NCBI RefSeq assembly: GCF_004798905.1
Contig: NZ_SDMO01000004.1
Span: 62,001-126,000, forward strand
Direction of reading: 5' to 3'
DNA: 64,000 bases
DNA from: Halomonas borealis
GTDB lineage: Bacteria > Pseudomonadota > Gammaproteobacteria > Pseudomonadales > Halomonadaceae
Part shown: positions 34,468 through 43,921 of the stretch, one piece after another
Position numbering within the stretch: position 1 is the first letter of the stretch
How the letters are laid out: each line of letters starts with the position of its first letter
The notes under the pieces: model-generated
The model's database searches: none
What the model was told of the DNA's origin: nothing
The model's input: only the letters and a program-made list of their open reading frames with translations
Made by a program: the position numbers and the translations under genes

Positions 34468-36399
34468 CTAGCTCGGGGCGCGGTCGGCGTCGAGCGAGGC
34501 CTTGACCCCCTCGAGATGACGGGCCAGGGCCTCGGCGTCGACCTCGCCCTGGATGCGCGCCTGGCGAAGTTCGCGGCCGTCGTCGAAGAATAGCAGGCTC
34601 GGGGGGCCGAACAGTTGATAGCGCTCGAGCAGGGCCTGGCTGGCGGCATTGTTGTCGGTGACGTCGACCTCGATGCGCTTGAAGTCCGAGAGCGCCGCGG
34701 CGACGGCCGGGGCGGGGTAGACCTCACGCTTCATGATCTTGCACGAGATGCACCATTCGGCGGTGATGTCGACGAACACCGGCTGGGTGGCGGCGGCCAG
34801 GGCGGCGTCGAGCTCGTCGGGCCGGGTCACCACCTGCACCGGCTGGGGCGCGCTCGCGCCGGCGAGCGCTCCGCCGTTGCCTTGCGGGGCCAGCGGGCGC
34901 AGAGGGTCCTCGGCCCCTCGCGAGGCGCCGATCACTAGGGCGACGCCCCACACCAGCAGCAGGATGCCCGTGGCCTGACGGGCGCGCGGCCAGCCTTGGG
35001 GCGTGTTCAGGCTCAGGGCGCCGAGCGCCAGGGCCGTGCCGATGGCCAGGGCGGCCCACAGCAACAGGGCGATTGGCCCCGGCACCAGCCGCTCGATCAG
35101 CCACACGGCGACCCCGAGCAGCAGGATGCCGAAGGCGGCCTTGATGCCGGTCATCCAGGCGCCGGTGCGTGGCAGTAGGGTGGGGCCGAAGGTGCCGACC
35201 AGCAGCAGCGGCACCCCCATGCCGAGCGCCAGGGCCAGCAGGGCGGCGCCGCCCAGCAGGGCATCGCCGGTGGAGGAGATGAACACCAGGGCACCGGCCA
35301 GTGGTGCCGAGACGCAGGGCGAGACCACCAGCACCGAGAGTGCACCGGCCAGCATCAGGCCGGCCGGGCCGCTCGACTGGGCGCGGTCCTGCCAGGCCTC
35401 GATGCGTCCGGTTAGGCGCGACGACAGGCGCAGCTCGAAGGCGCCGAACATGACCAGGGCGAACAGCGTGAATAGCGCCGCGAAGCCGATCAGCACCGGC
35501 GCCGACTGGAGCCGTGCCTGAAGGTTCAGCCCGGCACCGAAGCTGCCCATCAGCACGCCGACGACGGCATAGGTCAGCGCCATGCCGGCCACATAGGACA
35601 GCGAGAGCGCGAAGGCGCGGGGGCGGCTGGGGTGTTGGCCGACGATGATCGAGGAGAGGATCGGCATCATCGGCAGTACACAGGGCGTGAAGGTCAGGCC
35701 CAGGCCGGCGAGGAAGAACAGCCCCAGCACCAGTGGCAGGCTGGCATCCTGCAGCAGGTCGCGGAAGCGCTCGTCCTCGCTGGTCGGCGCCTGGGGGGTG
35801 ACATCGCCAGGCGATTCGGCCGCAGCCTGGGTAGTGGAGTCGGTCGTGGAGTCGGTCGTGGAATCGGTCGTGGAATCGGTCGTGGAATCGGGCGCGGTCG
35901 GCTTGCCCGTCGGGGTCGATGCCCGCTCGAGGCCGGCGAAGGCGGCCGGGGCTTGGCCCTGGGGCGCCTGCAGCGAGAGGGTCTCCGGCGGATAGCAGAG
36001 GCCGGCGTCGGCACAGCCCTGGAAACCGAACGTCAACTCGAGCGGCCCCTGGGGCTGGCCTTCGATCGGTACGGCGAACACGAGTCGGTCGTAGAAGACT
36101 CGCACGTCGCCGAGGAACTCGTCGGTCTTGGCCAGGCCGGGCGGCAGGTCCGGCTCACCGAGGGTGACTCCCGGCGTGTCGCTTGTGACGCTGAAGCGGT
36201 GGCGGTAGAGATAGTAGCCTTCGGCACTCTCGATGCCGATCTTCAGCGTCTCGCCGTCGTGCCAGGCGGTGGGTTGAAAGGCTTCCTCGACGGGCAGGAA
36301 ATCGCTGGATCCGCCGTCGTCATCGAACCACTGCGCTTGGGCGATCAGTGGCATCCATAGCAGGGCGAGCAGGCATAACAGGCGACGAACGTACAGCAC
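34468..36399 (-). CDS. dsbD: thiol:disulfide interchange protein DsbD
   Basis: A 643-aa inner-membrane reductase that passes electrons from cytosolic thioredoxin to periplasmic DsbC-type proteins. The start is a GTG at 36397-36399 with AAAGGAA 6 nt before it, giving a signal peptide (RRLLCLLALLWMPLIAQAQ). Domains: periplasmic nDsbD with paired cysteines in GCADAGLCYPP, a Thr/Ser/Asp repeat linker, an eight-helix core with cysteines in TPCVLPMMP and SPCVSAPLAG, and a C-terminal thioredoxin-like domain with WCISCK. The linker is encoded by a 12-bp tandem repeat. No cutA or other usual neighbour is present. Confidence 0.95.
   Translation of the reverse strand: MLYVRRLLCLLALLWMPLIAQAQWFDDDGGSSDFLPVEEAFQPTAWHDGETLKIGIESAEGYYLYRHRFSVTSDTPGVTLGEPDLPPGLAKTDEFLGDVRVFYDRLVFAVPIEGQPQGPLELTFGFQGCADAGLCYPPETLSLQAPQGQAPAAFAGLERASTPTGKPTAPDSTTDSTTDSTTDSTTDSTTQAAAESPGDVTPQAPTSEDERFRDLLQDASLPLVLGLFFLAGLGLTFTPCVLPMMPILSSIIVGQHPSRPRAFALSLSYVAGMALTYAVVGVLMGSFGAGLNLQARLQSAPVLIGFAALFTLFALVMFGAFELRLSSRLTGRIEAWQDRAQSSGPAGLMLAGALSVLVVSPCVSAPLAGALVFISSTGDALLGGAALLALALGMGVPLLLVGTFGPTLLPRTGAWMTGIKAAFGILLLGVAVWLIERLVPGPIALLLWAALAIGTALALGALSLNTPQGWPRARQATGILLLVWGVALVIGASRGAEDPLRPLAPQGNGGALAGASAPQPVQVVTRPDELDAALAAATQPVFVDITAEWCISCKIMKREVYPAPAVAAALSDFKRIEVDVTDNNAASQALLERYQLFGPPSLLFFDDGRELRQARIQGEVDAEALARHLEGVKASLDADRAPS
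35837..35890 (-). repeat. 12-bp tandem repeat inside dsbD
   Basis: A repeated TCGGTCGTGGAR unit (plus strand), about four and a half copies, encodes (DSTT)n in the flexible linker between the periplasmic and membrane domains. In-frame copy-number change would alter only linker length. Confidence 0.85.
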
Positions 36400-36613
36400 G
36401 GGGCTTCCTTTCTCGTGAGATTGACGGCGAGGGTGTGACCGGCGAAGGGGCATGGGGTTCCGCGGCATAGGGCGCTATGCTCTGATGCAGGAAACGCCCG
36501 GTGTCTAGCCCGCGTCGGGCGCGTTCAGGATAACGTAGCGTGGGGCGGCTGTGGATGCGCCTCGACATCGCAGCCCGGGTAGATGCCGGGCCCTCATCAT
36601 CAGGGAGTCCATT

Positions 36614-37729
36614 ATGGCAGTGACGCGACAGGCGGCCGAACGGCGTCGCCGCAGGAAGGAGGCGCTGGAGCGCCCCCAATACGGTTGGATCTGGAAGCCG
36701 TTGCTGGTGGCGCTGGCCATCTATCTGCTGGTGGCCGTGGGGCTGGGCATCTGGTGGAGTCGCACGCCGGCGCTGGAGGCGGCCCAGCAGGCCGACGCCG
36801 CGCCGGGCGCGGCCAGCGTGGATGGTTTGTCGGGGCTAGTGGACACGCTGCTCGACAAGCCGGGCGGCTACCTGCGCAACGATATGACGCCGCCGGGGTT
36901 GTGGCTCGACAACATGCCGGCCTGGGAGCTTGGGGTGCTCGACCAGGCGCGCTGGTTGAGCCAGTCGCTTGTGGGTCGCGACGCCTCGGCCCTCGACGCC
37001 GCGCGCACGGCGCTGGAGGGCGACGGCGATGACGGGGTCTACCCGTCGACCGAGCACCGGCTCGAGCAGGCCCGGAGCGCCTTGCAGGGCTACCGACGGT
37101 CGCTCGGCGGCGGGTCCGGGGTCGCCGTCGAGGGGCGGGAGCTAGCGGCCTGGCTGGAAGGCGTGGCGCGCAGGCTCGACGACATGGGGCGGCGCCTTTC
37201 GGCGAGCGTCGCTAACCCCGAGGCCCTGGCCGGGCTGGATCTCGATGTAGAGGACGGGGCGCAGAAGACGCCCTGGTACCGTCTCGACAACGTCTTCTTC
37301 GAGGCGCGTGGCCAGACCTGGGCCCTGCATCGCCTGCTCGAGGCGATCCATCGCGATCAGGCCGCGCGTATCGAGGCCGCAGGGCTCGCGGTGCGTTGGG
37401 ACGCCCTGAGCGCCGAGCTCGAGCTCAGCCAGCGCCGGTTGTGGAGCCCGGTGGTGCTCAATGGGTCGGGCTTCGGGCCGTTTGCCAATCATTCGCTGAC
37501 GATGGCGCATCACGTGCTGCGTGCCCGCGACCTGAGCCGCGAGCTGTCCGCCGGGCTGGCGGAGGCGGGCGGTGCATCCGGGGTATCGACGCCCGCTGCC
37601 GACGACACGCCTGGCAAGGCTGCCGTGGAGGGTGCGACGCAGCCGCCCGCAGAGGACGCCGCCGATGCGTCTGCGGCGGAGGATGACGCGGAGAGCCTGA
37701 CGGCCTCTCAGGCCGACGGCGCGCACTGA
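36614..37729 (+). CDS. DUF2333 family membrane-anchored protein
   Basis: 371 aa. A basic cytosolic N-tail (RQAAERRRRRKEALERP) precedes one transmembrane helix at about residues 28-50 (LLVALAIYLLVAVGLGIWW), then a large, probably periplasmic alpha-rich domain with GGYLRNDMTPPGLWLDNMPAWE, which is the signature region of DUF2333. The last ~60 residues are Ala/Asp-rich low complexity. The function of the family is unknown. Start at MAVTRQ chosen because the frame upstream is not conserved in character. It is divergent from dsbD and convergent with ppa. Confidence 0.82.
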   Translation: MAVTRQAAERRRRRKEALERPQYGWIWKPLLVALAIYLLVAVGLGIWWSRTPALEAAQQADAAPGAASVDGLSGLVDTLLDKPGGYLRNDMTPPGLWLDNMPAWELGVLDQARWLSQSLVGRDASALDAARTALEGDGDDGVYPSTEHRLEQARSALQGYRRSLGGGSGVAVEGRELAAWLEGVARRLDDMGRRLSASVANPEALAGLDLDVEDGAQKTPWYRLDNVFFEARGQTWALHRLLEAIHRDQAARIEAAGLAVRWDALSAELELSQRRLWSPVVLNGSGFGPFANHSLTMAHHVLRARDLSRELSAGLAEAGGASGVSTPAADDTPGKAAVEGATQPPAEDAADASAAEDDAESLTASQADGAH

Positions 37730-37746
37730 GCCGCGCCGCAACGACG

Positions 37747-37773
37747 AAGGGGCCGCCCGCCGGGCGGCCCCTT
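37747..37773. terminator. terminator between DUF2333 gene and ppa
   Basis: A near-perfect hairpin, AAGGGGCCGCCCG / CGGGCGGCCCCTT, between the two convergent genes, with AA/TT-ending arms. Confidence 0.7.
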
Positions 37774-37796
37774 GCAGGGGAGAACGCGCGGGGCGA

Positions 37797-38327
37797 TCAG
37801 GCCTTTTTGTGTGCTGCCACGGCCTTCTCGATCGCCTTGCGGGCGGCCTCGACGCCTTCCCAGGATTCCACCTTGACCCACTTGCCCTTCTCGAGATCCT
37901 TGTAGTTCTCGAAGAAGTGGGCGATCTGCTGGCGCAGCAGTTCGGGCAGGTCGGTCACTTCCTGGACATCGTCGTACAGGCTGGACAGCTTCGGATGCGG
38001 CACGCAGACCAGCTTGGCGTCTTCGCCGGCTTCGTCGGTCATGTTGAGGATGCCGACCGGGCGGGCACGGATCACGCTGCCGGGGTGGACCGGATAAGGG
38101 GTCACGACCAGGGCGTCCAGGGGGTCGCCGTCGTCGGCCAGCGTGTGCGGAATGAAGCCGTAGTTGGCCGGGTAGAACATCGGCGTGGCCATGAAGCGGT
38201 CGACCAGCAGGGCCTCCATGTCCTTGTCGATCTCGTACTTGACCGGGGTATGGTTGGCCGGGATCTCGATGGCGACGTAGAGATCGTTGGGCAGATCCTT
38301 GCCGGCGGGGATGTTGTCGAAGTTCAT
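37797..38327 (-). CDS. ppa: inorganic pyrophosphatase
   Basis: A 176-aa family I soluble pyrophosphatase, hydrolysing PPi to drive biosynthesis. [27 protein letters not shown], the [11 protein letters not shown] metal-binding motif and [10 protein letters not shown] are all present. It coexists in this window with a PPi-type phosphofructokinase, so two consumers compete for PPi (known for the families). Confidence 0.97.
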   Translation of the reverse strand: MNFDNIPAGKDLPNDLYVAIEIPANHTPVKYEIDKDMEALLVDRFMATPMFYPANYGFIPHTLADDGDPLDALVVTPYPVHPGSVIRARPVGILNMTDEAGEDAKLVCVPHPKLSSLYDDVQEVTDLPELLRQQIAHFFENYKDLEKGKWVKVESWEGVEAARKAIEKAVAAHKKA

Positions 38328-38550
38328 GAGCGCGTCCTTCTCTGGCGGATGGCCGTCGGGTGAAAATGTGGCGAATTATACGAGTCCGCCCCGACGATTA
38401 CCAACCCGGGCCGAGGCCGGCCGGCGCGACAGCGAGAGGCTGGGCCAATGAACGGAAGGGAAAGCCAGGCGCAGGGCTGGCCGTGTATCATGCGCGCAGA
38501 TGGAAGGAGGCCCTGCGGTCTCGAAGTCGTTGTCATACAAGGAGATCGTC

Positions 38551-40269
38551 TTGGCACCCGCGCAATTGTCATTGAGTTTCGGCCAGGCCTTCGTGGTACC
38601 GGACCGCGGCCGGCATCGCAGTTCGATGTCGGTGTGTGTGCCCGATGAGGCGGCGCTGCTGACGGCGAAGGGAGCCAGCGCGCTGATCACCGATTCCACA
38701 TCCCGCAATCCGCTGGCCAAGCAGGCCGGCGATCTGAGCGTGCAGGGCTTTCTGGCCGATTTCTACTCGACGCCCGAGCACTGGGACGCCAAGACCTCGG
38801 TGCACCGGGTGCTGCATGCCCTGAACAGCTGGTGTTATGGCCAGAGCCGGCAGGTGCGCGATGGCGGCTACGTGAGCTCGATGTCGGCGATGGTCTACCA
38901 GGGGCAGGCGGCGCATCTCTTTCATATGGGCGATACCCTGGTCTTCCGCCTGCGCGGGGCCGAATTCGAGCAGCTCAGCCGTGATCACGTCACCGATCTC
39001 GGCGGTTACCGCTATCCTTCCCGGGCGTTGGGCATGGATGCCAGCCTCGATATCGACTATGTGGAGATGCCGCTCAAGCAGGGCGACATCTTCCTGTTCA
39101 CCACCCAGGCGGTGCAGGGCACGCTGATGCCCTCGGACTACGTCGGGTTGATTCGCGAGGATGCCAGCGATCTGCATGCGGCCTGCGAGCGTCTGGCCGA
39201 GACCGCCAGCGAGCGGGCCCGGGCACGCGGTTACGGCGGTGATCCGTTCTGCTTCCAGCTGGTGCGCATCGATGCCTTGCCCGACGCCGAGAGCGATCAG
39301 CCGGAGCACGCGTACGGTGATCTACCGATCCCCCCGGAGCTGGCCGTGGGCGAGCGCCTGGACGGGTTCGAGGTGCTCGAGGTGCTGTCGCGTACGGCCC
39401 AGTCGCGGGTCTATCGCGTGCGTGAGGCCCACGCCGAGCGCGAGATGGTGTTGAAGGCGCCGAGCCCGGAGTTGTCTAGCCGCAACGCTTACCTCGAGCA
39501 TTTCCTGTTGCAGCGCTGGGTCGTCGACCGGGTGCGCTCGCCGTTCGTGGTGCGGGCCATGACGGCCTCGCGGCCGCACCGCTACCTCTATTACTTGATG
39601 GCCTACGTGGATGGCATGACGCTGCAGGAGTGGCTGCGTCGCCACCCTCGGGCGAGCCTGGGGCAGCGGCTCGATATCGCCACCCAGCTCGGCAAGGCGG
39701 TTCAGGCGCTGCATCGTCGCGACGTGCTGCATCAGCAGATTCACCCCGAGAACGTGCTGATCGATCGCCATGGCCAGGTGGTGCTCACCGACTTCGGCGC
39801 CTGCCATCTGCGCGACGTGGATGGTCACCGCCGGTCGCGCGGGCTGTTGCGCCAGGTGGGGCTCACCGAGCACAGCGCGCCGGAGTACGCCATGGATGAC
39901 GAGATCGGTCGGCGCAGCGATCAGTACTCGTTAGCCTCCACGATCTACTGGCTGCTGACCGGTGCCTTGCCCTATGAACTGCCGGTGAAGGAGCTGTTGC
40001 GTCATACCGACCTGGAACGGATGCACTATCGCAGCGCCCGGGCGCTCAACCCGGAGGTTCCGGCGGCCCTCGACGAGGCGCTGGCGCGTGCGCTCACGCC
40101 CCAGCGGGCCCTGCGCTTCCGGCGGCTGTCGGAGCTGCTGCATGCCCTGAAGATGCGGCGCCCGGAGGCGCACGAGGCGCCGCGGCGCCAGAGTGGGGCG
40201 ACACGGGTCTGGCAGGCGGTGGCAGGCGTGCTGTTGCTGTTGCTGGTGCTGAGCTGGTGGTTGAGATAA
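38551..40269 (+). CDS. fused PP2C-like / protein-kinase-like protein with degenerate active sites
   Basis: 572 aa if the TTG at 38551 is used (AAGGAG 6 nt upstream); an ATG at 38500 is possible but lacks a Shine-Dalgarno. Residues about 1-245 follow the PP2C-like domain of gammaproteobacterial kinase/phosphatase fusions (LSFGQAFV, HMGDTLVFRLR, SRDHV). Residues about 265-535 are a Ser/Thr-kinase-like fold (EMVLKAP, LTDFGACHL, APEYAMDDEIGRRSDQYSLA). A C-terminal membrane helix (VLLLLLVLSWWL) anchors it. The PP2C N-x-D/DG motifs appear as RSSMSV and TDSTS, and the kinase HRDxKPxN loop as HQQIHPEN, so the catalytic Asp is lost. Relatives stand next to nitrate-assimilation genes; none here. Confidence 0.82.
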   Translation: MAPAQLSLSFGQAFVVPDRGRHRSSMSVCVPDEAALLTAKGASALITDSTSRNPLAKQAGDLSVQGFLADFYSTPEHWDAKTSVHRVLHALNSWCYGQSRQVRDGGYVSSMSAMVYQGQAAHLFHMGDTLVFRLRGAEFEQLSRDHVTDLGGYRYPSRALGMDASLDIDYVEMPLKQGDIFLFTTQAVQGTLMPSDYVGLIREDASDLHAACERLAETASERARARGYGGDPFCFQLVRIDALPDAESDQPEHAYGDLPIPPELAVGERLDGFEVLEVLSRTAQSRVYRVREAHAEREMVLKAPSPELSSRNAYLEHFLLQRWVVDRVRSPFVVRAMTASRPHRYLYYLMAYVDGMTLQEWLRRHPRASLGQRLDIATQLGKAVQALHRRDVLHQQIHPENVLIDRHGQVVLTDFGACHLRDVDGHRRSRGLLRQVGLTEHSAPEYAMDDEIGRRSDQYSLASTIYWLLTGALPYELPVKELLRHTDLERMHYRSARALNPEVPAALDEALARALTPQRALRFRRLSELLHALKMRRPEAHEAPRRQSGATRVWQAVAGVLLLLLVLSWWLR

Positions 40270-40290
40270 GCAACCGAGCGCCGAGCGACA

Positions 40291-40328
40291 AGAAGCCCCC
40301 GAAGGTCTAGCCTTCGGGGGCTTCTTTT
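40291..40328 (+). terminator. terminator after the kinase-like gene
   Basis: A 15-bp stem, AGAAGCCCCCGAAGG / CCTTCGGGGGCTTCT, with loop TCTAG followed by TTT. It also faces the end of the convergent PFK gene. Just before it is the heptad-like run GAGCGCCGAGCGACA. Confidence 0.92.
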
Positions 40329-40353
40329 GCGTCGGTCGGTGTCACGCTGCCGC

Positions 40354-41613
40354 TTAGATCTTGAACTCGGGCAGCTTGCGCTCGACGCGCTGCTTGGTCA
40401 GGCGCGCGACCTTGGGCAGGCCGTTCTCGAAGGGCGGGAAGTCCTCGCCGAGGATCAGCGGCGCCAGGTAGCGGCGGCATTCCTCGGTGATGCCGAAGCC
40501 GTCCTCGCGGATGAAATCGCGTGGCATGAACTTCTCGCGATTGGCGATCTCGGCCAGCGGGGCGGCCTCGATGCGCCACTCGTAGGGGCTGTCATTGATG
40601 CGCTTGATCGCCGGCATCATGGCGTTCTGGCCGGACACGGCGAGCTCCACGGCCTTCTCGCCCACCGCATAGGCCTGCTCCACGTCGGTCCTGGAGGCCA
40701 GGTGGCGCGCGGCACGCTGCAGGTAGTCGGCGACCGCCCAGTGGTACTTGTAGCCCAGGTCTTGCTTGATCATGCCGGCCAGCGTCGGCGCGACGCCGCC
40801 GAGCTGGCGGTGGCCGAAGGCATCGGTGTTGCCGGAGTCGGCCAGGAAGGTACCGTCCTCGTAGCGGGCGCCCTCGGAGACCACGATCACGCAGTAGCCG
40901 TACTGATTGACGGATTCCTCGACCCGGGCCATGACCGCGGCGCGATCGAAGGCCAGCTCGGGGAAGATCACCAGGTGCGGCGCGTCGCCTTCCTGCTCGC
41001 CCGCCAGGGCGCCGGCGGCGGCGATCCAGCCGGCGTGGCGGCCCATCACCTCGAGCACGAACACCTTGGTGGAGGTGGCGCACATGGAGGCGATGTCCAG
41101 CGAGGCCTCGAGCGTCGAGGTGGCGATATACTTGGCCACGCTGCCGAAGCCCGGGGAGTTATCGGTGATCGGCAGGTCGTTGTCCACGGTCTTGGGCACG
41201 TGGATGGCGGTCAGTGGATAGCCCATCTTCTCGGACAGCTGGGAGATCTTGAGGCAGGTGTCGGCACTGTCGCCGCCGCCGTTATAGAAGAAGTAACGGA
41301 TATCGTGGGCCTTGAAGACCTCGATCAGGCGCTCGTACTGGGCGCGGTGGGTCTCGATGTCCTTGAGCTTGTAGCGGCAGGAACCGAAGGCCCCGGCGGG
41401 GGTGTGGCGCAGCGCCGCGATGGCCTCATCGCTCTCCTGGCTGACATCGATCAGGTCTTCGGTGAGGGCGCCGATGATGCCGTTGTGGCCGGCATAGACC
41501 TTGCCGATCCGGTCGGAGTGGCGACGGCAGGCCTCGATGACGCCGCAGGCACTGGCGTTGATCACGGCGGTGACACCGCCGGACTGGGCGTAGAAGGCGT
41601 TATGCTGGGCCAT
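40354..41613 (-). CDS. PPi-type 6-phosphofructokinase
   Basis: A 419-aa phosphofructokinase. It starts MAQHNAFYAQSGGVTAVIN. The phosphate-donor motif is NGGGDSADT, where the second position has Asp instead of the Gly seen in ATP enzymes, and PKTVDNDL carries the Lys that replaces Gly in ATP enzymes; both indicate PPi as donor. MGRHAGWIAA and SEGARYEDG are also conserved. It would work reversibly in glycolysis/gluconeogenesis or the sedoheptulose branch. The longer reading frame upstream is not conserved in character. It is divergent from mpl. Confidence 0.87.
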   Translation of the reverse strand: MAQHNAFYAQSGGVTAVINASACGVIEACRRHSDRIGKVYAGHNGIIGALTEDLIDVSQESDEAIAALRHTPAGAFGSCRYKLKDIETHRAQYERLIEVFKAHDIRYFFYNGGGDSADTCLKISQLSEKMGYPLTAIHVPKTVDNDLPITDNSPGFGSVAKYIATSTLEASLDIASMCATSTKVFVLEVMGRHAGWIAAAGALAGEQEGDAPHLVIFPELAFDRAAVMARVEESVNQYGYCVIVVSEGARYEDGTFLADSGNTDAFGHRQLGGVAPTLAGMIKQDLGYKYHWAVADYLQRAARHLASRTDVEQAYAVGEKAVELAVSGQNAMMPAIKRINDSPYEWRIEAAPLAEIANREKFMPRDFIREDGFGITEECRRYLAPLILGEDFPPFENGLPKVARLTKQRVERKLPEFKI

Positions 41614-41841
41614 GGAGCTATCCTGTTGCTGGTCGCGTCGAGGGAAGGCGGCCGCGGCTCGGCGAGCCCTTCCCGGGTGGATCCCGAAGAGTCGCGATTC
41701 TAGCCCATCGCCCCGGGGGGTGCATCCCATTGGCGATGCGCGCCGGGCGGTGGCGTGCGCTGGAGCGGTATCAGGCACCATGCTAGGCTGCCGCATTTCG
41801 CCGGTGACCCGGCGCAGCAGACGTTCGGCAGCGGAGTTTTC

Positions 41842-43227
41842 ATGCACCTTCATATCCTCGGTATCTGCGGTACCTTCATGGGCAGCTTGGCCCTGCTGGC
41901 CCGCGAGGCGGGGCATCGGGTCAGCGGCTCGGACGCCGGTGTCTACCCGCCGATGAGCACCCAGCTCGAGCAGGCCGGCATCGTCCTGTGCGACGGCTAC
42001 TCGGCCGATAACCTCGGGCCGGCGCCTGATCTGGTGGTGATCGGCAACGCTCTGTCACGGGGCAACCCCGAAGTGGAGGCGGTGCTCGACCGTGGGTTGC
42101 CCTATGTCTCCGGCCCGCAGTGGCTGGCCGAGCAGGTGCTGCCGGGGCGCCGCGTGATCGCCGTGGCGGGCACCCACGGAAAGACCACCACGGCGAGCCT
42201 GACCGCCTGGCTGCTGGAGGCCGCCGGCCTCGCGCCGGGCTTCTTGATCGGCGGGGTGCCGCGCAACTTCGGCGTCTCGGCACGCCTCGGCGACCCCGGT
42301 GCGCCCTTCGTGGTAGAGGCCGACGAGTATGACACCGCCTTCTTCGATAAGCGTTCCAAGTTCGTCCACTACCGGCCCGAGATCGCGGTGCTTAGCAACC
42401 TGGAGTTCGACCACGCCGATATCTTCCCCGATCTGGCCGCCATCGAGCGCCAGTTCCACCACCTGGTGCGTACCGTGCCGGGCAAGGGGCTGCTGCTGGT
42501 GGCCGATGGTGAACCGGCGCTGGAGCGGGTGCTGGAGCAGGGGCGTTGGACGCCGTTGGAACGCTTCGGCGATGCGCCGCAAAGCGCTTGGCGACTCGAG
42601 CTGGAGCGTGCCGACGCCAGCCGTTTCCGGGTCGTGCATCGTGGCGAGGCCGGTGAAGGGGAGGCGGTGGTCGATTGGTCGCTGAGCGGCGTCTACAACG
42701 CCCGCAATGCCCTGGCGGCGCTGGCCGTCGCCGAGGCCTGCGGCGTCGACCTGGCCGCGAGCTGCGCCGCACTGGCGCGCTTCGAGACCCCACGTCGTCG
42801 CCAGGAGGTGCGCGGCGAGGTGGCGGGCATCCAGGTGATCGACGACTTCGCCCATCACCCGACGGCCATCGCCGCGACACTCGGCGGGCTGCGCGCCGCT
42901 GGCCGGGAAGGGCGCCTGCTGGCGGTGATCGAGCCGCGTTCCAACACCATGCGCCTGGGTAGCCTGCGTGAGCGGCTGGCCGAAAGCGTGGCCGATGCCG
43001 ATGCCGTCTATTGGTACCAACCGCCGGGGCTCGACTGGACGCTTTCGCCAGTGGTCGAGGCCAGCGGCCGGCCGGGCGGGGTGTGCGACGATATCGACGC
43101 CCTGGTGGCGGCGCTGGTCGCCGAGGCGCGCCCGGGGGATCGCCTGGTGGTGATGTCCAACGGCGGCTTCGGCGGTATCCACGAGAAACTGCTCACCGCC
43201 CTGGAGGTGGCGCATGGCGACCGATAA
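41842..43227 (+). CDS. mpl: UDP-N-acetylmuramate:tripeptide ligase
   Basis: A 461-aa Mur-ligase homologue that recycles the tripeptide L-Ala-gamma-D-Glu-meso-Dap onto UDP-MurNAc. MHLHILGICGTFMG is the Mpl-type N-terminus, GTHGKTTT the ATP P-loop, NLEFDHADIFPD and DFAHHPTAI are Mur motifs, and NGGFGGIHEKLL closes the protein. Start at the ATG at 41842; upstream residues are non-homologous. It overlaps ubiX by 14 bp. Confidence 0.95.
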   Translation: MHLHILGICGTFMGSLALLAREAGHRVSGSDAGVYPPMSTQLEQAGIVLCDGYSADNLGPAPDLVVIGNALSRGNPEVEAVLDRGLPYVSGPQWLAEQVLPGRRVIAVAGTHGKTTTASLTAWLLEAAGLAPGFLIGGVPRNFGVSARLGDPGAPFVVEADEYDTAFFDKRSKFVHYRPEIAVLSNLEFDHADIFPDLAAIERQFHHLVRTVPGKGLLLVADGEPALERVLEQGRWTPLERFGDAPQSAWRLELERADASRFRVVHRGEAGEGEAVVDWSLSGVYNARNALAALAVAEACGVDLAASCAALARFETPRRRQEVRGEVAGIQVIDDFAHHPTAIAATLGGLRAAGREGRLLAVIEPRSNTMRLGSLRERLAESVADADAVYWYQPPGLDWTLSPVVEASGRPGGVCDDIDALVAALVAEARPGDRLVVMSNGGFGGIHEKLLTALEVAHGDR

Positions 43228-43843
43228 TGACACGACGCGCTTCGCGGCGCCGGTGACCGTGGCGCTGACCGGCGCCTCGGGCGCCCAGTACGGACTGCGC
43301 CTGATCGAGGCGCTGGTGGCGGCGAATCACGAGGTCTGGGTGATGATCTCCAAGGCCGCGCATCTGGTGATCGCCACCGAGACCGACAGCGACCTGCCGG
43401 CCCGGCCCGAGCGGCTGGCCGAGGCGCTCACCGAGCGCGCGGGTGCGGCAGCGGGGCAGATCCGCTGCTTCGGTCGCGAGGACTGGATGGCGCCGGTGGC
43501 CTCCGGCTCCGGCGCCAGCTCGGCGATGGTGGTCTGCCCCTGCTCCACGGGTACGCTCTCCGCGGTGGCCTGCGGGGCCAGCAACAACTTGATCGAACGC
43601 GCCGCCGACGTGGCGCTCAAGGAACGCCGGCAACTGATCCTGGTGCCGCGCGAGACGCCGCTATCGGCCATCCACCTGGAACACATGCTGTCGCTGACCC
43701 GTATGGGCGCGGTCATGATGCCGGCGGCGCCGGGGTTCTATCATCGGCCGGCGGCGGTGGAGGAGCTGGTCGACTTCATCGTCGCACGCATCCTCAATCA
43801 GCTCGGCATCGAGCATCGGCTGATGCCGCGCTGGGGCGAATAG
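43214..43843 (+). CDS. ubiX: flavin prenyltransferase
   Basis: A 209-aa enzyme that prenylates FMN, making the cofactor of the decarboxylase UbiD in ubiquinone synthesis. VALTGASGAQYGLRLIEAL starts the flavin-binding fold; ASGSGASSAMVVCPCSTGTLSAVA and LVPRETPLSAIHLEHM are characteristic. It overlaps the end of mpl, so translation is likely coupled; this pairing is common in gammaproteobacteria. Confidence 0.95.
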   Translation: MATDNDTTRFAAPVTVALTGASGAQYGLRLIEALVAANHEVWVMISKAAHLVIATETDSDLPARPERLAEALTERAGAAAGQIRCFGREDWMAPVASGSGASSAMVVCPCSTGTLSAVACGASNNLIERAADVALKERRQLILVPRETPLSAIHLEHMLSLTRMGAVMMPAAPGFYHRPAAVEELVDFIVARILNQLGIEHRLMPRWGE

Positions 43844-43921
43844 GCCGGGCCAGGACGCCGTCGGCCGGTGCTAACGGTGGCTCGCTGCTCGGCGAGCCTC
43901 GATGACAAGGAGGTGTCTTCC

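Noticed and set aside
40327..41703. 458-codon open frame opposite the PPi-PFK gene
   Set aside because: Same reason: composition is that of a reverse-frame shadow and the PFK frame carries all catalytic motifs.
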